Shown one piece after another: positions 22,898-31,886 of a DNA stretch of 33,152 nucleotides. The notes under the pieces were generated by a model, which saw nothing but the letters and a program-made list of their open reading frames with translations, ran no database searches and was not told the origin of the DNA. The position numbers were made by a program, and so were the translations under genes. Origin of the DNA: an uncultured bacterium (GTDB taxonomy: Bacteria > Cyanobacteriota > Vampirovibrionia > Gastranaerophilales > Gastranaerophilaceae); contig CAMTMK010000020.1 in assembly GCA_947073645.1 (NCBI GenBank), positions 1-33,152 of the forward strand, read 5' to 3'. The number at the start of each line of letters is the position of its first letter. Position 1 is the first letter of the stretch.

Positions 22898-23904
22898 TTG
22901 ATAACCTCTTTCTTTGTACGTGACAATGCAAAGTCAACTTTGTCCAACTCTTTTACTTTATCGCCGAGCATTAATTTTTCGGCTTCCTCTAAAATTTGTG
23001 TTACCATAAACCCGTTATCACCGTCTGAACGCGCTTTTGAACCTGTAGCACAACAGTTGATAAAATGCTGGCATTCAAGTTTTAAAGGCTCAATTTCAAG
23101 ATAATCCAGCGTGATGTTTTGTAATGTATCTTTTTTAAAGTTGTCATAAATTACAAGTTTATCTTCAGCAACAGTATCATCCAGAATTGCTGTAGCTTTA
23201 GTACCTCTGACAAGCAATTGAACATGTTTTCTTGGTGTAATCCAGCTGTCTGAAATCTGTCCTATCATTCCGTCTTCAAACTGAATTCCTATATGCGTAA
23301 TATCCATAATATCATTTTGTTCAGAAGAACAGCCGATTGCTGATATTACAGAAACAGGTTCTTTGCCTGTAACATAACTCATCATAGAAACATCGTGCGG
23401 AGCTAAATCCCACATAACGCTTCTATCATTTTTGAAGTAGTTAACATTTAATCTGTCGCTCTGCGCGTAAACAATGTCGCCTAAAACGCCTTCTTCAATT
23501 AACATTTTAAGTCTGTTAACTGCAGGATGATATAGTAAAAGGTGACCTACCATTAGCACTAAGCCTTTATTGTGTGCTAATTGTGATAAATCTCTTGCTT
23601 CATCAGCAACTGTTGAAATAGGTTTTTCAACATAAACATTTTTACCGGCTTCAAGCATTGCTTTAACCATTTTGTAATGTGTATGGCTTGGAGTTACTAC
23701 GCACACGCCTGTAATTTCTTTGTTGTTAATAATATCGTGAAAATCTCTTGTAACTTTAACGCCCGGATATTGTTCGGTAACCTTTTGAAGGTTGTTTTCA
23801 TCCAAATCGCAGACGATTTCAAGTACGTTAAGATTATAAAAATTGCGGACAATATTTCTTCCCCAAACTCCGCATCCTATTACTGCTACTTTTTGTTCTG
23901 TCAT
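22894..23904 (-). CDS. Gfo/Idh/MocA-family sugar oxidoreductase
   Basis: The Rossmann NAD(P) site is 'VAVIGCGVWGRN' (G10, G12, G15), followed by the conserved E93-K94-P95 and the 'WDLAPHD' segment (165-171), which holds the catalytic His. This pattern fits the branch that includes UDP-GlcNAc 3-dehydrogenase and WlbA-like enzymes of surface-glycan synthesis. The neighbouring glycosyltransferase and envelope genes agree, but the substrate is not certain. A Shine-Dalgarno (AAGGG) precedes the ATG. It is 52 bases from the glycosyltransferase gene. Confidence 0.85.
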   Translation of the reverse strand: MTEQKVAVIGCGVWGRNIVRNFYNLNVLEIVCDLDENNLQKVTEQYPGVKVTRDFHDIINNKEITGVCVVTPSHTHYKMVKAMLEAGKNVYVEKPISTVADEARDLSQLAHNKGLVLMVGHLLLYHPAVNRLKMLIEEGVLGDIVYAQSDRLNVNYFKNDRSVMWDLAPHDVSMMSYVTGKEPVSVISAIGCSSEQNDIMDITHIGIQFEDGMIGQISDSWITPRKHVQLLVRGTKATAILDDTVAEDKLVIYDNFKKDTLQNITLDYLEIEPLKLECQHFINCCATGSKARSDGDNGFMVTQILEEAEKLMLGDKVKELDKVDFALSRTKKEVIK

Positions 23905-23956
23905 ATCCCTTAATCCTTATTCCTTATTAATATCATGCTATAAAATTTTTTGCAAA

Positions 23957-24826
23957 TTATTGTTGTTGAGCTTGTGCATTGTTGTGCGCGGTTACTCTTA
24001 TTTGATGCATTTGCTCGCATCTTTCGTAAAACAATTCTCTGTCGTCTTCCGGAAAATATTTCGCAAGTCTGTCCAGCAGTTCTTTCGGGAATTCCGAAAA
24101 TTTTGTCATTCTGTCAAGAACGGTTTCGTTCAGCGGGTAAAGAGTTCTGTAATTTTTGTTATAAATTGCTTTAATCTCTTTTTCTGCTCTATCTTCGTTT
24201 TGGGCAACTTTTTCACCAAGCTTGTATGTTACGTAAGTTGTATCAAAATATGCAGGAGTGTATCCTTTCATAATTATTCTGATGATTAAATCAAAGTCAG
24301 CAAGAAGTTTAAATCTTTCATCGAAATAATTTTCCCTGTCGAGCATTGTTTTCTTGAAAAACATAGCCTGTCTGGCACATGGCATAACTTGAAATGCCGA
24401 ATGCATTGCCGGGGCAAATAAGAATACAAATCCTTGAGGATGTCTGCAGTAAGCCGGTGCAAACGTAAAATCCGCATTATTCGCTTCCATAAGGTTAACG
24501 ATATCATAAATTGAGGTTACGTCATGAATAAAGTCATCACAGCTTAAAAAAGTTATATATTTACCTTTAGCATGCATTATCCCTTTGTTGTAGGCGTTAA
24601 ATTTTCCGGTATCTTTTTCAGAGAAAAATGTTAAATATCCCTGATTTTTATAATCTTTTAAAAATTCAATGGTGCCATCAGTCGATCCGTTATCAATAAT
24701 AATATGTTCGATATTTGGATAAGTCTGCATATCCAATAGTTGTACAAGCAGGTTAAAAGCGTCTGCATTGTTATTTTGAAGCAGATTATCTGTTGGTGTA
24801 ATTACTGTTACTAATGGTTGTTCCAT
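23957..24826 (-). CDS. Family 2 glycosyltransferase
   Basis: A GT-A fold is evident from 'VTVITPT' (6-12), 'IIIDNGSTDGT' (42-52), 'EKDTGKFNAYNKG' (70-82) and the metal-binding acidic pair in 'LSCDD' (94-98); 'LADFDLIIRI' further on is the usual acceptor-side motif. There are no membrane helices, so it acts at the cytoplasmic face of the membrane. The C-terminal ~80 residues are helical and charged, ending in a Gln-rich tail. The acceptor is unknown, likely a surface polysaccharide or lipid. There is no Shine-Dalgarno; TATACT is six bases before the ATG. Confidence 0.9.
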   Translation of the reverse strand: MEQPLVTVITPTDNLLQNNNADAFNLLVQLLDMQTYPNIEHIIIDNGSTDGTIEFLKDYKNQGYLTFFSEKDTGKFNAYNKGIMHAKGKYITFLSCDDFIHDVTSIYDIVNLMEANNADFTFAPAYCRHPQGFVFLFAPAMHSAFQVMPCARQAMFFKKTMLDRENYFDERFKLLADFDLIIRIIMKGYTPAYFDTTYVTYKLGEKVAQNEDRAEKEIKAIYNKNYRTLYPLNETVLDRMTKFSEFPKELLDRLAKYFPEDDRELFYERCEQMHQIRVTAHNNAQAQQQ

Positions 24827-24832
24827 AATTCA

Positions 24833-24838
24833 AGTATA
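24833..24838 (-). promoter_or_regulatory. -10 element of the GT2 gene, leaderless type
   Basis: TATACT on the minus strand is followed by six bases and the start codon. It implies that the glycosyltransferase and genes below it have their own promoter separate from dacB. Confidence 0.45.
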
Positions 24839-24875
24839 GCACACTTTCCGGTCTTGTTCTAATTATTAAGACTTG

Positions 24876-26210
24876 TTAAAATTTTGTGTAAATATCTCTT
24901 ACGATATATTCTTCAAGAGATTTTTTTTCACCGTTTTTACTTTTTGGGTCATTAATCATAATGTCAAAAGCATATGTTTTTCCGCTTCTAGCTGTTATAT
25001 AGCCTGCGAGTGCACTTTCGGTGCAGTGAGTTCCCGTTTTTGCGCGAATATTGTCTTTAAAATAAAGCATCCTGTTATCTAAAGTGCCTTCCCCTGCTGT
25101 AGGGAGTGCATTTTTAAAGTTTTCTGAATTTGACATTTTTACAAGAAATTCTGTCATAAAATCTGCTGTAAGCATATTATTTTTTGAAACTCCGCTTCCG
25201 TCAACAATTCTTATCCCGCTGTAGTCAAGTCCTATTTTATCAAAATATGCGTTTATCATTTTTTGTGAATTTTCGAATGAACCTGTATTGTTTGCAAATT
25301 TTGCTCCTGCAAGTTTAAATACAGTTTCTGCAATCATGTTATTACTGTTTTTGAGGATTGCGGTAATTGCATCATTTATCGGATGAGTAATTTCGTCTAC
25401 AAGATAAATATTTGTTGCGGGAGTTTTTTTCTGAACAATATTATTATAATATTCTATTTTTGCATTTCTTATTGCATCTTCACATCTGAGAATAAAATAT
25501 CTTTTTAGATTATTTATCGGAACTTGTTTTGTAATTTGATTTTTTATTGTTCCTTCAACCGTAAGCATATCTGGTGAAATATTGTTATTTCTGCTTAAAG
25601 TAATGTTATTGAAGTTCCCTGTTGTGACAAGGTTCATAAATGTTGTCGGATAAAACTTTGTTGTATAAATATTTGCCGGAGCACCTTTAGTTGTCGGGGC
25701 AATAGTTATATTTAAAAGGTTTTTGTCAATGTTATATGAGCTGTATTTTGGCATTAACGGGTTTAAGTCGTCATCCCACTGCCAGCCTTCTCCCCATTCT
25801 GTACCGTCAAATATAAAATCATCAATGTATACATTTTTAGGTTCAATAATATTTTTGTTTTTTGCGGTATCAAACAGCTGATTTAGGTTTGAAGATGTTA
25901 AAAACGGGTCAGCGCCGAGTTTTAAATACAACTCATTGTTTGTATTTTTGTATAATTTTGTAGAAAATTTATAATCGTTGCCAAGGGTATCTAAAGATGC
26001 GCTTAGTGTAACCATTTTTAATGTAGATGCAGGTATTGACGGTTTAGTTTCGTTAAGGCTGTAAACTGTTTTACCTGTGCTTACATCTTTAACGGAAACC
26101 GCAACTGCCCCTTTATTAATCCCTGAATTTGATATTGTTCTATCAATTGAGTTTGCAAAAGCGTTTTGCGCAAACATTAACATTAAACTAAGCAAAAATA
26201 TTTTCTTCAT
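24876..26210 (-). CDS. dacB: D-alanyl-D-alanine carboxypeptidase/endopeptidase (PBP4, S13)
   Basis: A signal peptide ('MKKIFLLSLMLMFAQNAFA') precedes a peptidase S13 domain with the three penicillin-binding motifs: S62-x-x-K65 ('ASTLK'), SNN ('NSNNMIAE') and K391-T-G ('RAKTGTH'). The large insert typical of PBP4 lies between the first two. It trims or cuts peptidoglycan cross-links in the periplasm. GAGG lies six bases before the ATG, which is inside the end of the upstream hydrolase gene (23-bp overlap). Confidence 0.94.
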   Translation of the reverse strand: MKKIFLLSLMLMFAQNAFANSIDRTISNSGINKGAVAVSVKDVSTGKTVYSLNETKPSIPASTLKMVTLSASLDTLGNDYKFSTKLYKNTNNELYLKLGADPFLTSSNLNQLFDTAKNKNIIEPKNVYIDDFIFDGTEWGEGWQWDDDLNPLMPKYSSYNIDKNLLNITIAPTTKGAPANIYTTKFYPTTFMNLVTTGNFNNITLSRNNNISPDMLTVEGTIKNQITKQVPINNLKRYFILRCEDAIRNAKIEYYNNIVQKKTPATNIYLVDEITHPINDAITAILKNSNNMIAETVFKLAGAKFANNTGSFENSQKMINAYFDKIGLDYSGIRIVDGSGVSKNNMLTADFMTEFLVKMSNSENFKNALPTAGEGTLDNRMLYFKDNIRAKTGTHCTESALAGYITARSGKTYAFDIMINDPKSKNGEKKSLEEYIVRDIYTKF

Positions 26211-27012
26211 ATACTACCTCGTAGTTTTCTCTAATATCATCGATACACTTACATTTGTCCCTGAATTCATACATTGGAGCGAAATCTAAAACTGCACACA
26301 TTGCACCTTCGTTTTGGTCTTTAATTTCAGAAATTGTTTCGCCTTTATAATCAATTATTCTTGAATGACCTAAATTCCATTCATAATTTTCAATATAACC
26401 TGATTGCGTAAGTGCAATCATATAAGTTTGATTTTCAACAGCACGTGAACGTGTCATACATTCCCATGGAATTGGCTTTTTAAGCCCCCAGGCAGCGCAA
26501 TTTACAAGTAAATCTACGCCAGCTTTTCTATAAGCTCTGTAAATTTCCGGGAAACGTATATCATAGCAGATTGTCAAACCGGTTTTTATACCTTCAATAT
26601 TCACCATAACTGGCGATTTGCCTACTTCAACAAATTTCCCTTCTTCACATCCGTAGTATGAAAAGAGGTGGTTTTTTGAATATGTTGTAACAAGTTCGCC
26701 TTTTCTGTTTAATACCGGACAAGTATTGTAATAATGTCCGTTATTTTCGGTTATAATGCTTCCGCCTATAATCCAAGAATTTTGTTCTTGTGCAATATTT
26801 GATAAAAATTCAATCGTTTTACTGTTGTTTAAATTTTCTGCGCTTTCTCTAAAAATTTTAGGTGACCAACCGCAAGACCAAACTTCGGGAAGCACAATAA
26901 TATCTGCATTGTCGACATCTCTGTCAATAAGCATTTTAACTTTTTCAAAATTTGTTTTTTTATCCCCAATCTTTGCATTCATTTGAATACAAGTTATTTT
27001 TTTACTTTCCAT
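26188..27012 (-). CDS. Carbon-nitrogen hydrolase (nitrilase family)
   Basis: The Glu-Lys-Cys triad of the nitrilase superfamily is complete: E43 ('VLPEVW'), K114 ('YSKNHLF') and C150 ('LTICYDIRFPEIYR'). Length 274 aa and the 'CYDIRFPE' motif fit the NIT2/omega-amidase or amidase branch, which may detoxify alpha-ketoglutaramate or a similar amide. The gene overlaps the acyltransferase gene by 19 bp and dacB by 23 bp, so the three form a tight operon. Confidence 0.9.
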   Translation of the reverse strand: MESKKITCIQMNAKIGDKKTNFEKVKMLIDRDVDNADIIVLPEVWSCGWSPKIFRESAENLNNSKTIEFLSNIAQEQNSWIIGGSIITENNGHYYNTCPVLNRKGELVTTYSKNHLFSYYGCEEGKFVEVGKSPVMVNIEGIKTGLTICYDIRFPEIYRAYRKAGVDLLVNCAAWGLKKPIPWECMTRSRAVENQTYMIALTQSGYIENYEWNLGHSRIIDYKGETISEIKDQNEGAMCAVLDFAPMYEFRDKCKCIDDIRENYEVVYEENIFA

Positions 27013-27674
27013 AGTTTATTTTTCTTAGCCTCTTTATAAAGCTCAGGAGCTTTTGCCTCAAGTTCAAAAAGCTGATTTCTGATATTATCCCTGACTTGTG
27101 CAATTTCTTCGTCTGTAGCGTCTTCTTTTACATAAATCGGATTGCCGTAAACATTTAAGATATTACAATCTCCAAAAGGAGTTTTCATTTTATCCCATGA
27201 CGGAAGCGTAATAAAAGTTTTTTGCGGAGAATACCAATGAACGGGTATAATTGGTTTCCCTGTTTTTTGAGCAAGTTTAATTACTCCGTTTTTCACTTTG
27301 TGTAAAGGACCTCTAGGGCCATCCACCATAATTCCTACACTTTCGCCTTCATTAAGACGTGTAATCATTTGCATAGTTGAGGTAACAGCTCCGCGTCTTT
27401 CGGCAGAGCCTCTTACGACTTTAAATCCCATTTTTTCAATTACACTTGCAATGATTTCGCCATCAAGCGATGTGCTGACCTGAATACTTAAATGAGCTTT
27501 GTCTTCAATTCCGTAAACCAAAAATTGATTTTTATGCCACATTGCGTAAATACAAGACTTTTCCGCAGGTTCGTTATATCCCTTAATATGTGTAAAAAAC
27601 TCTTGCAAGTGCATAAGTCCATATGCCAAATTGGCAACATGATGAATATTTTTACCGTTAATTAATCTAACCAT
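26994..27674 (-). CDS. DUF374 lysophospholipid acyltransferase-like protein
   Basis: The family hallmarks are 'YAMWHKNQF' near residue 45, 'VSTSLDGEIIASVIEKMGF', 'RGSAERRG' and 'IMVDGPRGP'. DUF374 proteins are related to LpxL/PlsC acyltransferases and occur in bacteria with an outer membrane, often near Kdo or lipid A genes. The protein has 226 aa and is first in the minus-strand operon. There is no Shine-Dalgarno; TATAAT lies six bases ahead of the ATG, suggesting a leaderless mRNA. Confidence 0.9.
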   Translation of the reverse strand: MVRLINGKNIHHVANLAYGLMHLQEFFTHIKGYNEPAEKSCIYAMWHKNQFLVYGIEDKAHLSIQVSTSLDGEIIASVIEKMGFKVVRGSAERRGAVTSTMQMITRLNEGESVGIMVDGPRGPLHKVKNGVIKLAQKTGKPIIPVHWYSPQKTFITLPSWDKMKTPFGDCNILNVYGNPIYVKEDATDEEIAQVRDNIRNQLFELEAKAPELYKEAKKNKLWKVKK

Positions 27675-27680
27675 GCTTCA

Positions 27681-27686
27681 ATTATA
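27681..27686 (-). promoter_or_regulatory. -10 element of the DUF374 operon, leaderless type
   Basis: A perfect TATAAT on the minus strand, six bases before the ATG at 27674. It shares the 58-base gap with the divergent prepilin gene. Confidence 0.5.
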
Positions 27687-27732
27687 GCATAAATTCATAC
27701 TTTATGATATAGTTAATCAAAAGGAGGTTTGC

Positions 27733-28488
27733 ATGAAAATATTACGTCTTATCGGGGGGGGCAATTCTACAGCCTTCACCTTAGCTGAAGTGTTAATTAC
27801 TTTGGGAGTAGTCGGTGTTGTGTCGGCGTTAACTATACCAACGCTGGTGTCTAATTATAGAGAAAAGGTAATCGTAACAAGGCTGAATGCAGTGTATAAT
27901 CAGCTTCAGCAGGCTACAGCAAGAATGGTTCAAGATGAAAATGGAGGGTTCGATAATATTTGGGGAGAATATCCTATAAAAACTTATTATGAACTATTGC
28001 CGAAATATATTAAGGTTACAGAAGTTAAAAGAACTAAAACTAAAACATGCTGTAAAAATAGAGCAGGAACTATATTGGGTGAAAATTATGGCACCGGTAA
28101 AATGTATACATTACCAAATGGTGCCGAAATTATTCTTTATCCCGGCACAAAAGCAGGTGGTACTTATGTGAAATGTAATATGACGACACAATATAATGGT
28201 ACACTTTATTTCAATGCCTGCGGAGAAATAGTTATTGATGTCGATGGATTTAATAACGGACGTAATATTATAGGTTATGATGTTTTTAAAGTCGCTCTGG
28301 TTAAGGACGGCTTGCTTCCTGTAGGTATGCCGAGAGAAAGTGTATGGACGCATAAGTTTGATGAATGTTTAAAAGATGGCAGCGGGTATCCTTATGGCTG
28401 TACGGCTTGGGTTATTCAAAATAAAAATATGGATTATCTGCACTGCCCTGATAAATTGGGGTGGAATAAACAGTCCTCTTGTAAATAA
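27733..28488 (+). CDS. Type IV prepilin-like protein, Cys-rich
   Basis: A 14-residue basic leader is followed by the methylated-helix motif 'FTLAEVLITLGVVGVVSALT', with E at +5 and a long hydrophobic helix. The residue before the cleavage site is Ala instead of the usual Gly ('STA' before F15), though the rest is canonical. The 251-aa protein is larger than ordinary minor pilins and has several Cys, including CC near 108 and a C-terminal group in 'ECLKDGSGYPYGCTAW' and 'SSCK'. It would be processed by a prepilin peptidase and assembled into a pilus or secretion pseudopilus. The Shine-Dalgarno is AAAGGAGG. The truncated gene at 13583-13816 is a paralogue of its C-terminus. No pilus assembly genes are in the window. 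Confidence 0.9.
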   Translation: MKILRLIGGGNSTAFTLAEVLITLGVVGVVSALTIPTLVSNYREKVIVTRLNAVYNQLQQATARMVQDENGGFDNIWGEYPIKTYYELLPKYIKVTEVKRTKTKTCCKNRAGTILGENYGTGKMYTLPNGAEIILYPGTKAGGTYVKCNMTTQYNGTLYFNACGEIVIDVDGFNNGRNIIGYDVFKVALVKDGLLPVGMPRESVWTHKFDECLKDGSGYPYGCTAWVIQNKNMDYLHCPDKLGWNKQSSCK

Positions 28489-28489
28489 C

Positions 28490-28517
28490 TTGCGCAAATT
28501 ATTTTTTGCGGTATTAT
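28490..28517 (+). promoter_or_regulatory. Possible tig promoter
   Basis: TTGCGC (28490-28495), a 16-base spacer and TATTAT (28512-28517) lie ahead of tig. TATAGT at 28525-28530 is an alternative -10. Confidence 0.35.
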
Positions 28518-28553
28518 TGTGGCATATAGTATTAGTAATATAAGGATAAAAAG

Positions 28554-29846
28554 ATGAAAGTAACTTTAGAAAAAGAACAAGAAAATGTAGTTAAATTGGA
28601 TATTACAATTCCAGCAAAAGATGCAGTTGATGCTTACAACAATGCTGTAAGACGAATTTCTCAATATGTAAATATTGACGGATTTAGAAAAGGTAAAGCG
28701 CCTCGTGCTGTTGTTGAAAGACATGTCGGTACTGAAAGAATTAAACAGGAAGCTATCGAAAACTTGATGCCTAGAGCTATTAATCAAGCTGTTGCTGATA
28801 ATAAACTCGATATTATTGCACAGCCGTATGTTACAAATTATAACTTCAATATCGGAGAAGATTTGACAGTTACTGCTAAAGCTGAATTAAGACCTGAAGT
28901 TACTTTAGGACAATATAAAGATTTAACAGTTGAAATTAAAGATACTCCGGTTGAAGCTGATGCTTTACAAAAACAATTAGACAGATTGTTAGACCAGCAT
29001 TCTACTATGGAAACTGTTATCGACAGAGCGACTAAAGATACTGACGTTGCTGTAATTGATTTTGACGGTTATGCTAACGGTGAAAAAATTCAAGGCGGAG
29101 AAGCTAAAAATTATCCGCTAAATTTGGGTAACTCAAACTTTATTCCCGGATTTGCAGAACAAATCGTAGGTAAAAACCTTAATGATGAATTTGAAATTAA
29201 AGTAACTTTCCCTGAACAATATCATGATGAAAAATTACAGGGACAACCTGCAACTTTCAAAATTAAAATCAATGAAATTAAAGAAAAGAAATTACCGGAA
29301 TTGAATGATGAATTTGCTCAAAAAGTAGGTAATTTCAAAACAGTTGATGAATTAAAAGCTGATATTCAAAAATATTTGGATGAACAGCACGAAAGAACAA
29401 ATAAACAAAATTCTGAAAACGAAGTTTTCAAAACTGTAATCGATAGTGCTAAAGTTGATATTCCTCAATCAATGATCGACAGAGAAGCTGCTTCATTAAG
29501 AGCTGAATACAAACAAAGACTTGCAGCTCAAGGTATTGACTGGGAAAATATCGTAAAAGCACAAGGTGAAGATGAATTGTTGAAAAATTTGACAGAAGAT
29601 GCACTTGTTAGAATTAAAAATTCTCTTGTAATTGATAAAATTGCAAAAGAAGAAAATCTAAAACTTGAGCAAAAAGATTTAGAACAAAAATTCGGTCAAT
29701 TGGGTATGGCTTACGGTTTGAAACCGCAAGAACTTGTTAAACAGTTAGGTCAAAATCCTGAAATTATTGCATCAATTTCTCAACAAGCAATGAACGATAA
29801 AGTTCGTGATTTCTTGATGCAAAACAACAAAGTTGTTGTAAAATAA
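28554..29846 (+). CDS. tig: Trigger factor chaperone
   Basis: Trigger factor binds the ribosome exit tunnel and helps nascent chains fold. The ribosome-binding signature GFRKGKAP is at residues 43-50. A FKBP-like prolyl isomerase domain follows (about 150-245, 'DVAVIDFDGYANGEKIQGGE', then 'LGNSNFIPGFAEQIVGKN'), then the long helical SurA-like C-terminal arms. At 430 aa the length is normal. It has AAGGA ahead of the ATG. It precedes clpP and clpX, the usual order in many bacteria. Confidence 0.97.
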   Translation: MKVTLEKEQENVVKLDITIPAKDAVDAYNNAVRRISQYVNIDGFRKGKAPRAVVERHVGTERIKQEAIENLMPRAINQAVADNKLDIIAQPYVTNYNFNIGEDLTVTAKAELRPEVTLGQYKDLTVEIKDTPVEADALQKQLDRLLDQHSTMETVIDRATKDTDVAVIDFDGYANGEKIQGGEAKNYPLNLGNSNFIPGFAEQIVGKNLNDEFEIKVTFPEQYHDEKLQGQPATFKIKINEIKEKKLPELNDEFAQKVGNFKTVDELKADIQKYLDEQHERTNKQNSENEVFKTVIDSAKVDIPQSMIDREAASLRAEYKQRLAAQGIDWENIVKAQGEDELLKNLTEDALVRIKNSLVIDKIAKEENLKLEQKDLEQKFGQLGMAYGLKPQELVKQLGQNPEIIASISQQAMNDKVRDFLMQNNKVVVK

Positions 29847-29862
29847 AAATGTTAAATCTAAT

Positions 29863-29891
29863 ATATGTGCCGTATTTACAACGGCACATAT
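29863..29891 (+). terminator. Hairpin between tig and clpP
   Basis: ATATGTGCCGT (29863-29873) and ACGGCACATAT (29881-29891) form an 11-bp perfect stem with a 7-base loop. Only a short TTTG-type tail follows, so it may be a weak terminator or a processing/stability element between tig and clpPX. Confidence 0.6.
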
Positions 29892-29919
29892 TTGAATAAA
29901 ATAGTATAAGTATTATAAT
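29892..29919 (+). promoter_or_regulatory. clpP promoter
   Basis: TTGAAT (29892-29897), a 16-base spacer and a perfect TATAAT (29914-29919) lie just after the hairpin and ahead of the clpP Shine-Dalgarno, so clpPX can be expressed apart from tig. Confidence 0.55.
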
Positions 29920-29939
29920 AAAATAAGAGAGGTAAAAAT

Positions 29940-30530
29940 ATGAGCTTTGTACCGGTAGTAGTAGAACAATCAAGCAGAGGCGAACGTTCTTTTGATATTT
30001 TTTCAAGATTGTTGAGAGAAAGAATTATTTTCTTAGGAACTCCTATTGATGATATGGTTGCTAACCTTGTTGTTGCACAGTTGTTATTGTTAGATAGTGA
30101 AAACCCGGAAAAAGATATCATGTTATATATTAACAGTCCTGGCGGTTCTGTTACTGCAGGTTTTGCAATCTATGATACAATGCAGCATATTAGAGCTGAT
30201 GTTTCTACAATTTGTTTAGGACAGGCAGCTTCAATGGGCGCATTCTTGTTATCATCAGGTACTAAAGGCAAAAGATTGGCATTGCCTCATTCAAGAGTTT
30301 TAATCCACCAACCTTTAGGCGGAGCTCAAGGGCAGGCTACTGATATTGAAATTCAGGCAGCTGAAATTATCAGAATTAAAAAGTCATTGAATGAAATTTT
30401 GGCTTCTAATACAGGTCAATCTATCAAAAAAATCGAAAAAGATACAGACCGCGACTATATCATGACTCCGCAAGAAGCTTTAGAGTATGGTATGATTGAT
30501 AAAGTTGTTTCTAGAGATATTATTAAGTAG
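29940..30530 (+). CDS. clpP: ATP-dependent Clp protease proteolytic subunit
   Basis: The serine protease triad is S98 ('[11 protein letters not shown]'), H123 ('LIHQPLGG') and D172 ('DRDYIMTP'), each one position beyond the mature E. coli numbering. Length 196 aa, with a short N-terminal segment and no long propeptide. It forms the 14-mer degradation chamber with ClpX. GAGAGGT precedes the ATG. It is 11 bases upstream of clpX. Confidence 0.98.
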   Translation: MSFVPVVVEQSSRGERSFDIFSRLLRERIIFLGTPIDDMVANLVVAQLLLLDSENPEKDIMLYINSPGGSVTAGFAIYDTMQHIRADVSTICLGQAASMGAFLLSSGTKGKRLALPHSRVLIHQPLGGAQGQATDIEIQAAEIIRIKKSLNEILASNTGQSIKKIEKDTDRDYIMTPQEALEYGMIDKVVSRDIIK

Positions 30531-30541
30531 TAGGAAATAAA

Positions 30542-31843
30542 ATGGCAAAACACGATGATAACAGATTAAAATGTTCATTTTGCGGTAAATCGCAGGATCA
30601 GGTAAAAAAACTTATTGCAGGGCCTGAGGTTTATATTTGCGATGAATGTGTTGATCTTTGTAATCAGATATTAGACGAAGAATTCTTCGAAAATAAAGAT
30701 AAAGAAGGTGAAGACGGCGAAGTTGCAGTAGAAGAAAAAGCAATTCCGAAACCTCATGAAATCAAGGCTTATCTTGATGAATATATTGTTGGTCAAGATG
30801 ATGCGAAGAAAGTTCTTTCAGTAGCTGTTTACAATCACTATAAACGTCTTAAACATAACCAAACTGCAGATTTGAAGAATGCTGTAGAAATTCAAAAATC
30901 AAACATCTTGCTTGTAGGACCTACAGGTTCAGGTAAAACTTTACTTGCTCAAACTCTGGCAAAAATGCTTGATGTTCCGTTTGCAGTTGCTGATGCTACA
31001 ACATTGACTGAAGCCGGTTATGTCGGAGATGATGTCGAAAATATCTTGTTAAGATTATACCAAAATGCTGAATTTGATGCTAAAAAAGCTGAACGTGGTA
31101 TTATCTATATCGATGAGATTGATAAAATTTCAAGAAAATCCGAAAATACATCAATTACACGTGATGTATCAGGAGAAGGTGTTCAACAGGCATTATTGAA
31201 ATTAATTGAGGGTACTGTTGCGCATGTTCCGCCTCAAGGCGGGCGTAAGCATCCGCATCAGGAAATGATTGATATTGATACAAGCAATATCTTGTTTATT
31301 GTCGGCGGTGCGTTTGTTGGTTTGGATAAAATCGTTGAGCGCAGAGCTGATGAAGGAACTTCAGTTGGTTTTGGTGCCAAAGCTCCTTTGACTCAAATTG
31401 AAAAAGAGGCTGCTGCAGCCAGAATGCTTAAGAAATTACAGCCGGAAGATTTGTTGAAATTTGGTTTAATTCCTGAATTTATTGGTCGTGTTCCTGTTTA
31501 TGCGGTTCTTGACCAGTTAAATGAAAAAACGTTGAAAATGATTTTAACAGAGCCTAAAAATGCTGTTGTTAAACAGTATAAATGTCTGTTGGAAATGGAC
31601 GGTGTTGATTTGGAATTTGAACCTGATGCGATTGATTTGATAGCACAAGAAGCTATTAAACGTAAGACAGGTGCCAGGGCATTGCGTTCTATTGTAGAGG
31701 AAATCATGCTTGATATTATGTATGATGTTCCAACTAAGGGCGATATTGATAAATTTGTCATTACTGCCGATATGGTTAAAAATCGTAAGAATGCAGAAGT
31801 TGTTCAACTTCCGACTCAAAAAGACAAAGGTATTACAGCTTAA
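30542..31843 (+). CDS. clpX: ATP-dependent Clp protease ATPase subunit ClpX
   Basis: The N-terminal zinc domain has C11, C14, C33 and C36. The AAA+ domain has Walker A GPTGSGKT at residues 126-133 and Walker B '[10 protein letters not shown]'; '[10 protein letters not shown]' and '[11 protein letters not shown]' (sensor 2) follow. The ClpP-docking loop reads VGFGA, close to the IGF motif. Length 433 aa. It unfolds tagged substrates, including phage repressors and ssrA-tagged proteins. It is cotranscribed with clpP and ends in a strong terminator. Confidence 0.98.
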   Translation: MAKHDDNRLKCSFCGKSQDQVKKLIAGPEVYICDECVDLCNQILDEEFFENKDKEGEDGEVAVEEKAIPKPHEIKAYLDEYIVGQDDAKKVLSVAVYNHYKRLKHNQTADLKNAVEIQKSNILLVGPTGSGKTLLAQTLAKMLDVPFAVADATTLTEAGYVGDDVENILLRLYQNAEFDAKKAERGIIYIDEIDKISRKSENTSITRDVSGEGVQQALLKLIEGTVAHVPPQGGRKHPHQEMIDIDTSNILFIVGGAFVGLDKIVERRADEGTSVGFGAKAPLTQIEKEAAAARMLKKLQPEDLLKFGLIPEFIGRVPVYAVLDQLNEKTLKMILTEPKNAVVKQYKCLLEMDGVDLEFEPDAIDLIAQEAIKRKTGARALRSIVEEIMLDIMYDVPTKGDIDKFVITADMVKNRKNAEVVQLPTQKDKGITA

Positions 31844-31845
31844 TT

Positions 31846-31871
31846 AAAACTCCCCAAATTGGGGAGTTTTT
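31846..31871 (+). terminator. Rho-independent terminator of clpPX
   Basis: A 12-bp perfect inverted repeat (AAAACTCCCCAA with TTGGGGAGTTTT) around a single A, with a T run, lies three bases after the clpX stop. The polA start is 16 bases further on. Confidence 0.92.
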
Positions 31872-31886
31872 ACGGGAAATGTGTTT

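Noticed and set aside
23843-24289. 148-codon plus-strand frame
   Set aside because: It lies antisense to the glycosyltransferase gene, which has all GT2 motifs.
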